A stretch of 5,298 nucleotides of DNA from Cyanobacteria bacterium UBA11370 (lineage in GTDB: Bacteria; Cyanobacteriota; Cyanobacteriia; Cyanobacteriales; Coleofasciculaceae): assembly GCA_003486645.1 (NCBI GenBank), contig DNGI01000108.1, positions 1-5,298 of the forward strand, given 5' to 3'. The notes under the pieces are model-generated. The model made no database searches and was not told the DNA's origin. It worked only from the letters and a program-made list of their open reading frames with translations. This document shows, one piece after another, positions 1-4,665 of the stretch; position 1 is the stretch's first letter, and every line of letters starts with the position of its first letter. The position numbers were made by a program, and so were the translations under genes.

Positions 1-13
1 AAATAAATAATGA

Positions 14-62
14 CAACCAACAACCAACAACCAACAACCAACAACCAACAACCAACAACTAA
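14..62. repeat. 7-bp tandem repeat, six CAACCAA plus one CAACTAA
   Basis: Seven head-to-tail heptamers: six perfect CAACCAA units (14-55) and a final CAACTAA (56-62). The array ends on the base before the stop codon (63-65) of the minus-strand acyltransferase, so in that transcript it is a TTRGTTG array immediately 3' of the stop. It belongs to the same heptad family as the arrays at 4075-4137 and 4172-4220. It resembles in style the short tandemly repeated repetitive (STRR) sequences known from filamentous cyanobacteria, although the unit differs from the STRR units I can recall. The sequence at 1-13 is AT-rich and does not continue the array. Confidence 0.95.
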
Positions 63-902
63 CTAAACTAAATTCACTAAATCATCTAACTCTAATTGCA
101 TTTGAGTTAAAACCTGTTCATAACAAGCATCAACATAAGTGCGATCGCTTGCCGCCTCATCCCCGTAGCGATCAAATACAATGGGTGTACAAACACGAGT
201 GTGAATCGGTACAGGTAAAGGGATATTCGGTAAAGGACCAATTCCTAATCCCCAAGGCAATCCCAAATAAATCGGAAAAACTTCCGGGTCAACGCCATAT
301 AACCAGGGTAATAACCCCCATTCATGCAATTGTCGTACCTGTTGATAGAAGTCAGCCAAGACAATTAAGGTATCATGGGCACCGTTAGAAATAACCGGAA
401 TAATCGGTACACCTTCCCGCAACGCCAGTTTGATAAACCCCTTACGCCCTGCAAAGTGAATTTTATGACGTAGGTGATGAGGACGGAAGACATCTTGCGC
501 CCCTCCAGGATACACTAGGACACTGGCTCCTTTGCGGAAGGCAGCGATCGCCATTTTCGGATGGGCAATGACTGCACCCGTTTTGGCGGCTAACTGCGCT
601 AGTTGTGGATTAACTTTCCAGACATGGCGGTGTAATAATCCATATACTAAACGTTCAGTGCCAAACCGCCGAAACCAATCGTACATCATCATTGACGTAT
701 CCGGGCTAGCCAATCCACCATTATGGGAACCCACCAGCAATACCTTACCTTGAGTTGGGATATGATGCCAGCCCTCCGTTTTTACCCGAAAGTAATAATG
801 GTAAAACCATCCCCACAAGGGCATTAAGGTTTCTATAATTCGAGGATCTCGTTCCTCTAGCGACCAACCCAGTTTGTGGATGGAGGTTTTGCTGGCATTC
901 AT
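63..902 (-). CDS. Lysophospholipid acyltransferase-family protein (LPLAT/PlsC-like, MGAT/DGAT2-type)
   Basis: A 279-residue protein predicted to transfer an acyl group to a glycerolipid or other alcohol at the membrane. The sequence shows an amphipathic N-terminus with an aromatic stretch (about 29-40), then VLLVGSHNGG at 54-63, where His60 sits in the place of the catalytic His of acyltransferase motif I. It continues with the glycine-rich block VYPGGAQDVFRP (130-141) and KGFIKLALREGVPIIPV (154-170), the usual last blocks of this family. The spacing after His60 (HNGGLASPD) is not the strict HX4D of PlsC and looks more like MGAT/DGAT2-type LPLAT proteins. Cyanobacterial relatives with LPLAT domains have been linked to acyl-plastoquinol, wax or triacylglycerol synthesis, so the substrate stays open. 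The ATG start has no Shine-Dalgarno sequence. A five-codon ORF (913-899) overlaps it by ATGA. The gene stands alone on this strand. Confidence 0.85.
   Translation of the reverse strand: MNASKTSIHKLGWSLEERDPRIIETLMPLWGWFYHYYFRVKTEGWHHIPTQGKVLLVGSHNGGLASPDTSMMMYDWFRRFGTERLVYGLLHRHVWKVNPQLAQLAAKTGAVIAHPKMAIAAFRKGASVLVYPGGAQDVFRPHHLRHKIHFAGRKGFIKLALREGVPIIPVISNGAHDTLIVLADFYQQVRQLHEWGLLPWLYGVDPEVFPIYLGLPWGLGIGPLPNIPLPVPIHTRVCTPIVFDRYGDEAASDRTYVDACYEQVLTQMQLELDDLVNLV
141..148. repeat. HIP1 octamer GCGATCGC (first of six)
   Basis: Exact copies of the highly iterated palindrome HIP1 lie at 141-148, 544-551, 2093-2100, 3238-3245, 3579-3586 and 4034-4041. Five are inside coding sequence and one (3238) is in the spacer 3' of trpA. 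This density far exceeds chance for an octamer in 5.3 kb and is typical of many cyanobacterial genomes. Confidence 0.95.
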
Positions 903-935
903 GTACGTTTCATTTTACTTAATAGTCCTGTATAT

Positions 936-959
936 GTAGGGTGGGCAGTGCCCACCTAC
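936..959. repeat. REP-like hairpin, GTAGGGTGGGCA/TGCCCACCTAC
   Basis: The left arm 936-947 pairs with the right arm 949-959, giving a near-perfect stem with one bulged G and a very tight loop around AGT. GC-rich hairpins of the form GGTGGGCA-TGCCCACC are a familiar dispersed repeat in cyanobacterial intergenic regions (from memory). It lies 34-57 nt upstream of the acyltransferase start, so it could be transcribed as part of that 5' leader. No U-tract follows on either strand, which argues against an intrinsic terminator. Confidence 0.75.
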
Positions 960-1034
960 TCCTAAACCTAGTGTTTAAATCAGAAATTTGCGTAAGTCGT
1001 ATTAAAGCTTCTGGTTGAAGCATTCTCACTCTCT

Positions 1035-1061
1035 ATTGTAAAACTAACCTTTGTACGACAA
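1035..1061 (-). promoter_or_regulatory. Possible sigma-70-type promoter for the acyltransferase
   Basis: On the minus strand TTGTCG (1061-1056) is followed after 15 nt by TACAAT (1040-1035), a good -10 match. The -35 match is fair and the spacing is 2 nt short. Transcription from here would include the REP-like hairpin in a leader of about 125 nt. This is a motif match only. Confidence 0.25.
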
Positions 1062-1074
1062 CGCCTCTACATCC

Positions 1075-1135
1075 CCTGGTAAGAATCACCCGATAGAGTC
1101 ACTCAGTTGGTGGAAGTCAGGCCCGTCTTGCCAGG
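1075..1135 (+). promoter_or_regulatory. Structured leader element with a B12-box-like segment (candidate riboswitch)
   Basis: CCTGGTAAGA (1075-1084) pairs with TCTTGCCAGG (1126-1135): ten pairs, one of them G-T, enclosing 41 nt. Inside, CACC (1087-1090) can pair with GGTG (1109-1112), and GAG with CTC (1096-1104). The 3' part, GGAAGTCAGG (1112-1121) then CTTGCC (1127-1132), resembles the B12 box of cobalamin riboswitches (roughly AAGYCAGGAgACCTGCC). GGTAAGAATC (1078-1087) and GTCACTCAGT (1098-1107) loosely recall other core blocks. The canonical GGGAA and CCGCCACTGT blocks are absent or degenerate, so a true cobalamin riboswitch is not established. It ends 60 nt before the start of the small membrane protein gene, whose 5' leader it would occupy. 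Confidence 0.35.
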
Positions 1136-1170
1136 TTTATGGTAGCAAATAGAGTAAATCTGCGATTTTC

Positions 1171-1187
1171 TACCCTTTAATAAGGTA
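1171..1187 (+). promoter_or_regulatory. Hairpin that pairs with the Shine-Dalgarno sequence of the small membrane protein gene
   Basis: TACC-TT (1171-1177, with C1175 bulged) pairs with AA-GGTA (1182-1187) around a TAAT loop. The right arm contains AAGG (1182-1185), the only Shine-Dalgarno-like sequence before the ATG at 1196, ten bases downstream. If formed in the mRNA, the stem would block the ribosome-binding site. The stem is short (six pairs) and AT-rich, so it would be only marginally stable alone. Confidence 0.4.
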
Positions 1188-1195
1188 TTTAAATA

Positions 1196-1420
1196 ATGCT
1201 CTGGTTCTCACTCATCACCCTAGTCATCGCTTTAGTAGCTATTTACCTCACCGTTAACATTCTAGAAGAAGTGGTACAGGTAGCAGCGGTAATCACTGCC
1301 CTAATTTGCCTCTTTTTAAGCTTTGTTTTTGCACCTTGGCTAGTCAAATTGATGATTGTGGTTGTTCTATTGGTTAGTTTTGAGCATCACCAAGCACAAG
1401 TTCCACCCTATAATTCTTGA
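1196..1420 (+). CDS. Small hypothetical membrane protein, 74 residues
   Basis: I do not recognise a named family. The protein has three hydrophobic segments: about residues 2-20 (aromatic and Leu/Ile/Val rich), 28-48 and 50-62. A short acidic link NILEEVV follows the first, and APWLVK separates the second from the third. The tail (63-74) is polar, with EHHQAQVPPYNS. The ATG follows a plausible but distant AAGG. Reasons to think it is real are the continuous membrane-protein composition, the start-proximal Shine-Dalgarno sequence and the structured leader. It lies on the strand opposite to both neighbouring genes, so it is a single-gene unit. It contains no catalytic motif. The His pair in the tail could bind a metal, but that is speculation. 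It could be a conserved cyanobacterial hypothetical or an orphan. Confidence 0.6.
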   Translation: MLWFSLITLVIALVAIYLTVNILEEVVQVAAVITALICLFLSFVFAPWLVKLMIVVVLLVSFEHHQAQVPPYNS

Positions 1421-1520
1421 TTTATCGGGTATCTTGATCATAACAACTAAGAAATAGGGAAGAAATGAGTAATTTTGAGCCTAAATTATATCCAGTCTAA
1501 ATGATTTGTAAAACACCTCC

Positions 1521-1554
1521 CCCTTGTCTCCCTTGTCTCCCTTGTCTCCCTTGT
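1521..1554. repeat. 9-bp tandem repeat (CCCTTGTCT)n
   Basis: Three perfect CCCTTGTCT units (1521-1547) and a partial fourth (1548-1554). The complementary strand reads AGACAAGGG, the same unit family as the GACAAGGGG array at 3132-3176 but in the opposite orientation. It lies 40 bp beyond the 3' end of the glycosyltransferase gene. The rest of the spacer 1421-1593 shows no gene, no convincing terminator and no promoter that I can support. Confidence 0.9.
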
Positions 1555-1593
1555 TCACGAATCAAATAGACTCGCTATAGAAACTGTGACAGC

Positions 1594-2667
1594 TTAGATC
1601 ACGACACTCGATGGAGTAACATGACCGTTACGGGACATTTGCTCATTTAAGAGTTTAGTATAGGCCGCCTCGTAGTTATCAACCATTTGAGTAACACTGA
1701 AATATTGCACCACAAAATCATGGCACTGTTGGCGGTTGAGTTCTATAGCAGCAGGGATAGAAGCTGCCATTTCCTCCAAACTGTTACAAACAAATCCTGT
1801 TTTCCCATCAGCAACCACTTCCGATACGGAACCGAAGTTCATAGCAATCACAGGGGTTCCTGTACACATTGACTCAATCATGACTAAGCCAAACGGTTCG
1901 TTCCAGTTAATGGGAAAAAGAGTTGCCTTAGCATTACCCAAAAGCTTAACCTTTTGCTCATGGGTTAATTCACCCAGATATTGAATCTGTTCGCCATCAA
2001 CTTGAGGAAAAACCTCTTTTTCAAAGAATTCTCGATCCGCCACATCTACCTTACCTGCCATTTTCAATTGCCAACCTGTCTGTTTAGCAATTGCGATCGC
2101 ACGATCCGGTCCTTTTTCAGGCGACATCCGTCCTAGGAATGCAAAATAAGGTGGATCTTGAGGTTCTGGATAGAATGGATAGTCCTTCGGGTCAATCCCG
2201 TTATAAACTGTACTGACGTAATTAAGTTGCAGATCAGGTTGCCGATGAGCATCACTAATACTGATATAACAATGATGCCGATATTGACTAAATAATTTGC
2301 GATTATCCTTTGTAAAACCATTGTGCAACGTGTGTACAACGGGAGTCTTAATTAACTCCGCAAAGGGCAAGGCAAAAAAGCCAGTATGAAAATGAATAAT
2401 ATCAAAATCGTCTGCCTGTTCTAAGACCCGGTTCATTTGCAAAATATCATAAACCGCAGGTTCCTTGACTGTGGGATCGAGGCGAAGTGCTTGGGGAGCA
2501 ACGGATTCTAATTGTGCTAGTGTTTGAGAATCTCCTGATGCAAACAGAGTAACCTCATGACCACGACGAACTAATTCATCTGTCAAATGACTAACCACTA
2601 GTTCAATTCCGCCGTAACCGGGTGGAGGAACGCGTTCCCATAACGGTGAAACTTGAGCAATTCGCAT
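1594..2667 (-). CDS. Family 4 glycosyltransferase (GT4, AviGT4-like)
   Basis: A retaining, GT-B fold transferase of 357 residues that moves a sugar from a nucleotide-sugar donor to an unknown acceptor. The N-terminal domain begins MRIAQVSPLWERVPPPGYGG, with the glycine loop at 17-20, matching the AviGT4-like GT4 branch. It continues with HFHTGF (92-97), HTLHNG (112-117) and YISISDAHR (134-142). The C-terminal donor-binding domain has NGIDP (156-160), GRMSPEKG (179-186, basic residue for the donor phosphates) and EPFGLVMIE (257-265), the E-X7-E signature of GT4, followed by GTPVIAM. I chose the ATG at 2667: it starts at the canonical first strand and has GGAG 11 nt upstream. The frame stays open to a TTG at 2715, but those 16 residues are not typical of the family. 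The gene has no glycan-cluster neighbours here, so exopolysaccharide, glycolipid or compatible-solute roles are all possible. Confidence 0.9.
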   Translation of the reverse strand: MRIAQVSPLWERVPPPGYGGIELVVSHLTDELVRRGHEVTLFASGDSQTLAQLESVAPQALRLDPTVKEPAVYDILQMNRVLEQADDFDIIHFHTGFFALPFAELIKTPVVHTLHNGFTKDNRKLFSQYRHHCYISISDAHRQPDLQLNYVSTVYNGIDPKDYPFYPEPQDPPYFAFLGRMSPEKGPDRAIAIAKQTGWQLKMAGKVDVADREFFEKEVFPQVDGEQIQYLGELTHEQKVKLLGNAKATLFPINWNEPFGLVMIESMCTGTPVIAMNFGSVSEVVADGKTGFVCNSLEEMAASIPAAIELNRQQCHDFVVQYFSVTQMVDNYEAAYTKLLNEQMSRNGHVTPSSVVI

Positions 2668-2678
2668 TGTAATTAATT

Positions 2679-2715
2679 CTCCAAACCAATAGACATGATA
2701 GTAAAAAAGGGTCAA
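2679..2715 (-). promoter_or_regulatory. Ribosome-binding site and weak promoter candidate for the glycosyltransferase
   Basis: GGAG at 2682-2679 lies 11 nt before the chosen ATG and supports that start over the TTG at 2715. TTGACC (2715-2710) and TCTATT (2693-2688) with a 16-nt spacer form a possible promoter. Its start point would fall almost on the GGAG, so the real promoter may lie further upstream. Confidence 0.3.
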
Positions 2716-2786
2716 GGATAAGACTCAAAGGGTGATTTCCTTTTTTCTTTATCCCTTTTGCCTTTCACCACAACTCTTTCCTGCTT

Positions 2787-2805
2787 GTATTACCGTTAGT
2801 AATAC
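2787..2805. promoter_or_regulatory. Perfect 7-bp inverted repeat GTATTAC-N5-GTAATAC (possible operator)
   Basis: GTATTAC (2787-2793) and GTAATAC (2799-2805) flank CGTTA, an operator-sized 19-bp dyad about 120 bp upstream of the glycosyltransferase start. An alternative, overlapping dyad is ACCGT/ACGGT (2792-2796 and 2804-2808). TACGGTTA at 2803-2810 recurs in the second dyad at 3072-3079. It is not an NtcA site (no GTA-N8-TAC). The regulator is unknown. Confidence 0.4.
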
Positions 2806-3044
2806 GGTTAAATGAGAACTGCTGTCGTTCTTATTGCCTAATCAAGCACTGAGGACAGAAAGCAACTGAGGACTAGCACGTTCAATGTAGATTAGCGAGT
2901 TAATGCTTAATGCTGGCAGTAATAAATTTCAGAAGTTGCTTGCAATACGCGCACCGTATAGTCTCGGTTAGGATCGTGAGCTAAAGTCACTTTTTGTAAC
3001 TATATTAATATTTACTTTACAATTCATTTTTGCGCGAGTCGTGT

Positions 3045-3079
3045 TAACCGTACTATTTTACCCAGAATTGGTACGGTTA
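3045..3079. repeat. Perfect 9-bp inverted repeat TAACCGTAC-N17-GTACGGTTA
   Basis: TAACCGTAC (3045-3053) and GTACGGTTA (3071-3079) are exact reverse complements separated by 17 nt. The arm TACGGTTA also occurs at 2803-2810. No U-tract follows on either strand. It could be a protein-binding site or a transcript hairpin. Confidence 0.6.
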
Positions 3080-3105
3080 TGACCCAATTGTCTGAAAAAG
3101 GGGTG

Positions 3106-3207
3106 ATACCAAGTTGCAGTCAAAGATAGTAGACAAGGGGGATAAGGGGGACAAGGAGGACAAGGGGGACAAGGGGGAAAGAAAGTAGTACTTAGGAACG
3201 CAACTTG
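3106..3207. repeat. Composite repeat: dispersed motif plus five 9-bp GACAAGGGG units inside an inverted repeat
   Basis: It begins with ATACCAAGTTGCAGTCAAAG (from 3106), a motif seen again at 4565. Five 9-mers follow (3132-3176): GACAAGGGG, GATAAGGGG, GACAAGGAG, GACAAGGGG, GACAAGGGG. The outer sequences CAAGTTGC (3110-3117) and GCAACTTG (3200-3207) are exact inverted repeats, so the tandem array sits between short terminal-type repeats, as in a non-coding mobile repeat. It lies 65 bp past the trpA stop and could also act as a 3' structure for that transcript. Confidence 0.75.
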
Positions 3208-3271
3208 AAGACACGACAGCTTATAATAGTATAAGGAGCGATCGCATCTTCAATCCGCCACACCTCACTCT

Positions 3272-4075
3272 CTATTCCCCATCGCTAATCGCTAATTTCA
3301 AACTCTGACAAAACTCGCCAATACTTAATAATCCCTCGGCTGGTGTACCCTCTGCCAAACGTTTAACAAAAGCACTACCGACGATGACCGCATCAGCACC
3401 CCAATATTTTACCTGTCGGGCTTGTTCGGGTGCGGAAATGCCAAAACCCACGCCAATAGGTTTATCTGTCACTGTTTGCATTTGCTCAAGTAAATCGGGT
3501 ACTCTTGAAGCTACCTGATCTCTCATCCCCGTGACACCCGTAACACTAACCAGGTAAATAAAACCTTGAGACTGATTAGCGATCGCTTCTATTCGTTCTT
3601 TCGGACTAGTCGGAGCAACGAGTAAAATAACTTCAATCCCAATTTCTGCCGCAGGTTTAATCAAAGATTCGGCTTCTTCCAAGGGTAAATCCGGCACAAC
3701 TAACCCTTCAACCCCCACCGCCGCAATTTGTTGTAAAAATGATTCAATACCCCGATTGAGAATTGGGTTGTAGTAAGTAAACAAAATAATCGGTGCATTG
3801 AGATCCGGTGAAACCTCTTTGACGATCGCCAGCACATCATCCAAGCGCACTCCCTGTTGTAACGCTCTCGTTGCTGCGGCTTGGATAGTAGGGCCATCTG
3901 CCAGAGGGTCAGAGTAGGGTACGCCTAGCTCTATCATATCTGCACCTGATTTGTCAAGTACCCGCAAGGCTTGAGCTGTCGTTGCTAAATCCGGATCACC
4001 AGCCGTGATAAAAGGAATGAGGGCGCACTGGGAGCGATCGCGTAAAGATTGGAAGCAGTGGGAAATTTTGGTCAT
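3272..4075 (-). CDS. trpA: Tryptophan synthase alpha subunit
   Basis: Cleaves indole-3-glycerol phosphate to indole and glyceraldehyde 3-phosphate, and channels indole to the beta subunit TrpB in the cytoplasmic alpha2-beta2 complex. The 267 residues match the usual length of about 268. The catalytic pair is visible as Glu49 in [12 protein letters not shown] (46-57) and Asp60 in [19 protein letters not shown] (21-29), YYNP (101-104), VVPDLPLEE (126-134), the mobile loop VTGVTG (178-183), and the phosphate-binding GVGFGIS (208-214) and VGSAFV (232-237) are all present. The ATG at 4075 fits the conserved start of cyanobacterial TrpA proteins. It has no Shine-Dalgarno sequence: its leader is a heptad repeat array whose last unit overlaps the ATG. 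It is the third gene after ndhL and DUF3007, an order I recall from other cyanobacteria. No trpB is in view. Confidence 0.98.
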   Translation of the reverse strand: MTKISHCFQSLRDRSQCALIPFITAGDPDLATTAQALRVLDKSGADMIELGVPYSDPLADGPTIQAAATRALQQGVRLDDVLAIVKEVSPDLNAPIILFTYYNPILNRGIESFLQQIAAVGVEGLVVPDLPLEEAESLIKPAAEIGIEVILLVAPTSPKERIEAIANQSQGFIYLVSVTGVTGMRDQVASRVPDLLEQMQTVTDKPIGVGFGISAPEQARQVKYWGADAVIVGSAFVKRLAEGTPAEGLLSIGEFCQSLKLAISDGE

Positions 4076-4137
4076 TAGTTATTGGTTGTTAGTTGCTGGT
4101 TGTTGGTTGTTAGTGGTTAGTTGTTAGTGGTTAGTGA
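4075..4137. repeat. Nine-unit heptad array TTDGTKG forming the trpA leader
   Basis: Plus-strand heptamers in phase from 4075: TTAGTTA, TTGGTTG, TTAGTTG, CTGGTTG, TTGGTTG, TTAGTGG, TTAGTTG, TTAGTGG, TTAGTGA, with a degenerate TTGGGTA after. In the trpA transcript these read as CAACYAA-type units and the last base of the array is the A of the ATG. Variation is concentrated at position 3 of the unit, with less at positions 1, 6 and 7. The array replaces any normal ribosome-binding site. Confidence 0.9.
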
Positions 4138-4171
4138 TTGGGTAAGTATTAGCCTTCTTTTTATTAAGAAA

Positions 4172-4220
4172 CAACAAACGACCCACAACAAACAACAAAT
4201 AACCAACAACAAACAACAAA
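4172..4220. repeat. Seven-unit heptad array (CAACAAA) just past the DUF3007 stop
   Basis: Plus-strand units: CAACAAA, CGACCCA, CAACAAA, CAACAAA, TAACCAA, CAACAAA, CAACAAA. The array ends two bases before the stop codon (4223-4225), so the DUF3007 transcript reads TTTGTTG repeats right after its stop. Facing the array at 4075-4123, it can form a 49-position stem in the ndhL-DUF3007-trpA mRNA. I count 37 Watson-Crick pairs and four G-U pairs, with a 48-nt loop (4124-4171). Confidence 0.85.
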
Positions 4221-4222
4221 AT

Positions 4223-4534
4223 TTATGTCTTTGACTGTTTTTCTTGTTCAACTTCTTCTTGAAGTTTGGCAAGTTCTTCGGGTGTCATAGATTCGAGGCG
4301 CTTTTGCAAGACAGCTTCTTTATAGTCTTCGACTTGCTGATTATAAGTCATATTTTTGGTTGCCACTCGGAACAAATAGGTTAGCACCCAGCCAAGTAAA
4401 CCCCCAACTAACAGCGCCTGACTCCAGATCCCTGCCTCTAAGCTATCCAGCCCAGCTACCTGTAGGATTATATAGATAATTCCACCAGCTACAAAGACAC
4501 CGATGGCAATTCCAATCGCATCTATTCTTCGCAT
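4223..4534 (-). CDS. DUF3007 family membrane protein
   Basis: A 103-residue protein of the DUF3007 family, found in cyanobacteria and plastid-bearing eukaryotes, with no firmly assigned function that I know of. Two membrane segments are visible (about 5-27 and 36-56). The conserved stretch YLFRVATKNMTYNQQVEDYK (53-72) follows, then a charged, probably helical or coiled-coil tail rich in Glu, Lys and Gln (about 63-102, with MTPEELAKLQEEVEQE). The ATG at 4534 gives the expected N-terminus (MRRIDAIGIAIG), and no Shine-Dalgarno sequence precedes it. It sits between ndhL and trpA on the same strand with spacers of 131 and 147 bp. The link to ndhL suggests a thylakoid role, perhaps with NDH-1, but that is guilt by association only. 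Confidence 0.9.
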   Translation of the reverse strand: MRRIDAIGIAIGVFVAGGIIYIILQVAGLDSLEAGIWSQALLVGGLLGWVLTYLFRVATKNMTYNQQVEDYKEAVLQKRLESMTPEELAKLQEEVEQEKQSKT

Positions 4535-4564
4535 TTAGCAACAATAATTGAGATCATACTGCTC

Positions 4565-4625
4565 ATACCAACTTGCATTCAAATAGGCAATTTTATCTAT
4601 CTCCCCCTCACCCCCTCACCCCCTC
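4565..4625. repeat. Second copy of the dispersed motif followed by an 8-bp CCCCCTCA tandem repeat
   Basis: ATACCAACTTGCATTCAAAT (from 4565) matches the motif at 3106 at 20 of 22 aligned bases plus a 2-nt gap. A C-rich tandem follows after a short spacer: CCCCCTCA at 4603-4610 and 4611-4618, then a partial unit to 4625. It fills the spacer between ndhL and DUF3007, so it would be transcribed within the operon. The remainder of 4535-4665 shows no gene or clear promoter. Confidence 0.75.
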
Positions 4626-4665
4626 TCAAGCAACTTTAAGTTAAACCTTTGAACACAACTCAGTA

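Larger units (their letters stand above)
2716..3271. other. 556-bp intergenic region without a recognisable gene
   Basis: No open frame here looks like a protein and I recognise no RNA gene. The region contains a purine/pyrimidine-rich stretch (2703-2760) in which AAAAAAGG (2703-2710) faces CCTTTTTT (2739-2746). It has two palindromes (2787-2805 and 3045-3079) and a direct repeat of ACTGAGGAC (2848-2856 and 2865-2873, 17-bp period). TTAATGC is doubled at 2900-2913. The composite repeat 3106-3207 lies 3' of trpA. A TATAAT at 3222-3227 on the plus strand has no -35 at usable spacing. Confidence 0.7.

Noticed and set aside
14..62. CRISPR array
   Set aside because: Units are 7 bp with no unique spacers, so these are simple tandem repeats.
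936..959. Intrinsic terminator
   Set aside because: The hairpin is strong but no U-tract follows in either direction, and it lies upstream of the flanking genes rather than after one.
1085..1125. Glutamine riboswitch (glnA RNA) reading of GGAAGTCAGG
   Set aside because: The other conserved glnA blocks are missing. The B12-box reading fits better but is also incomplete.
2133..2339. Separate small minus-strand protein inside the glycosyltransferase
   Set aside because: It lies entirely within a conserved GT4 gene in another frame and has no start signal of its own.
2668..2715. Longer glycosyltransferase starting at TTG 2715
   Set aside because: The 16 extra residues are atypical, and the ATG at 2667 begins the canonical first strand with a GGAG before it.
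2994..3023. TTGTAA-N18-TACAAT as a plus-strand promoter
   Set aside because: No gene follows on the plus strand before the repeats, the spacing is long, and the AT-rich sequence makes such matches likely by chance.
3205..3245. Plus-strand TATAAT (3222-3227) with TTGAAG upstream and AAGGAG downstream, as a promoter and ribosome-binding site
   Set aside because: The -35-like TTGAAG is only 11 nt from the -10, and no start codon or open frame follows the AAGGAG, which runs into a HIP1 site. An antisense transcript into trpA cannot be excluded but is not supported.
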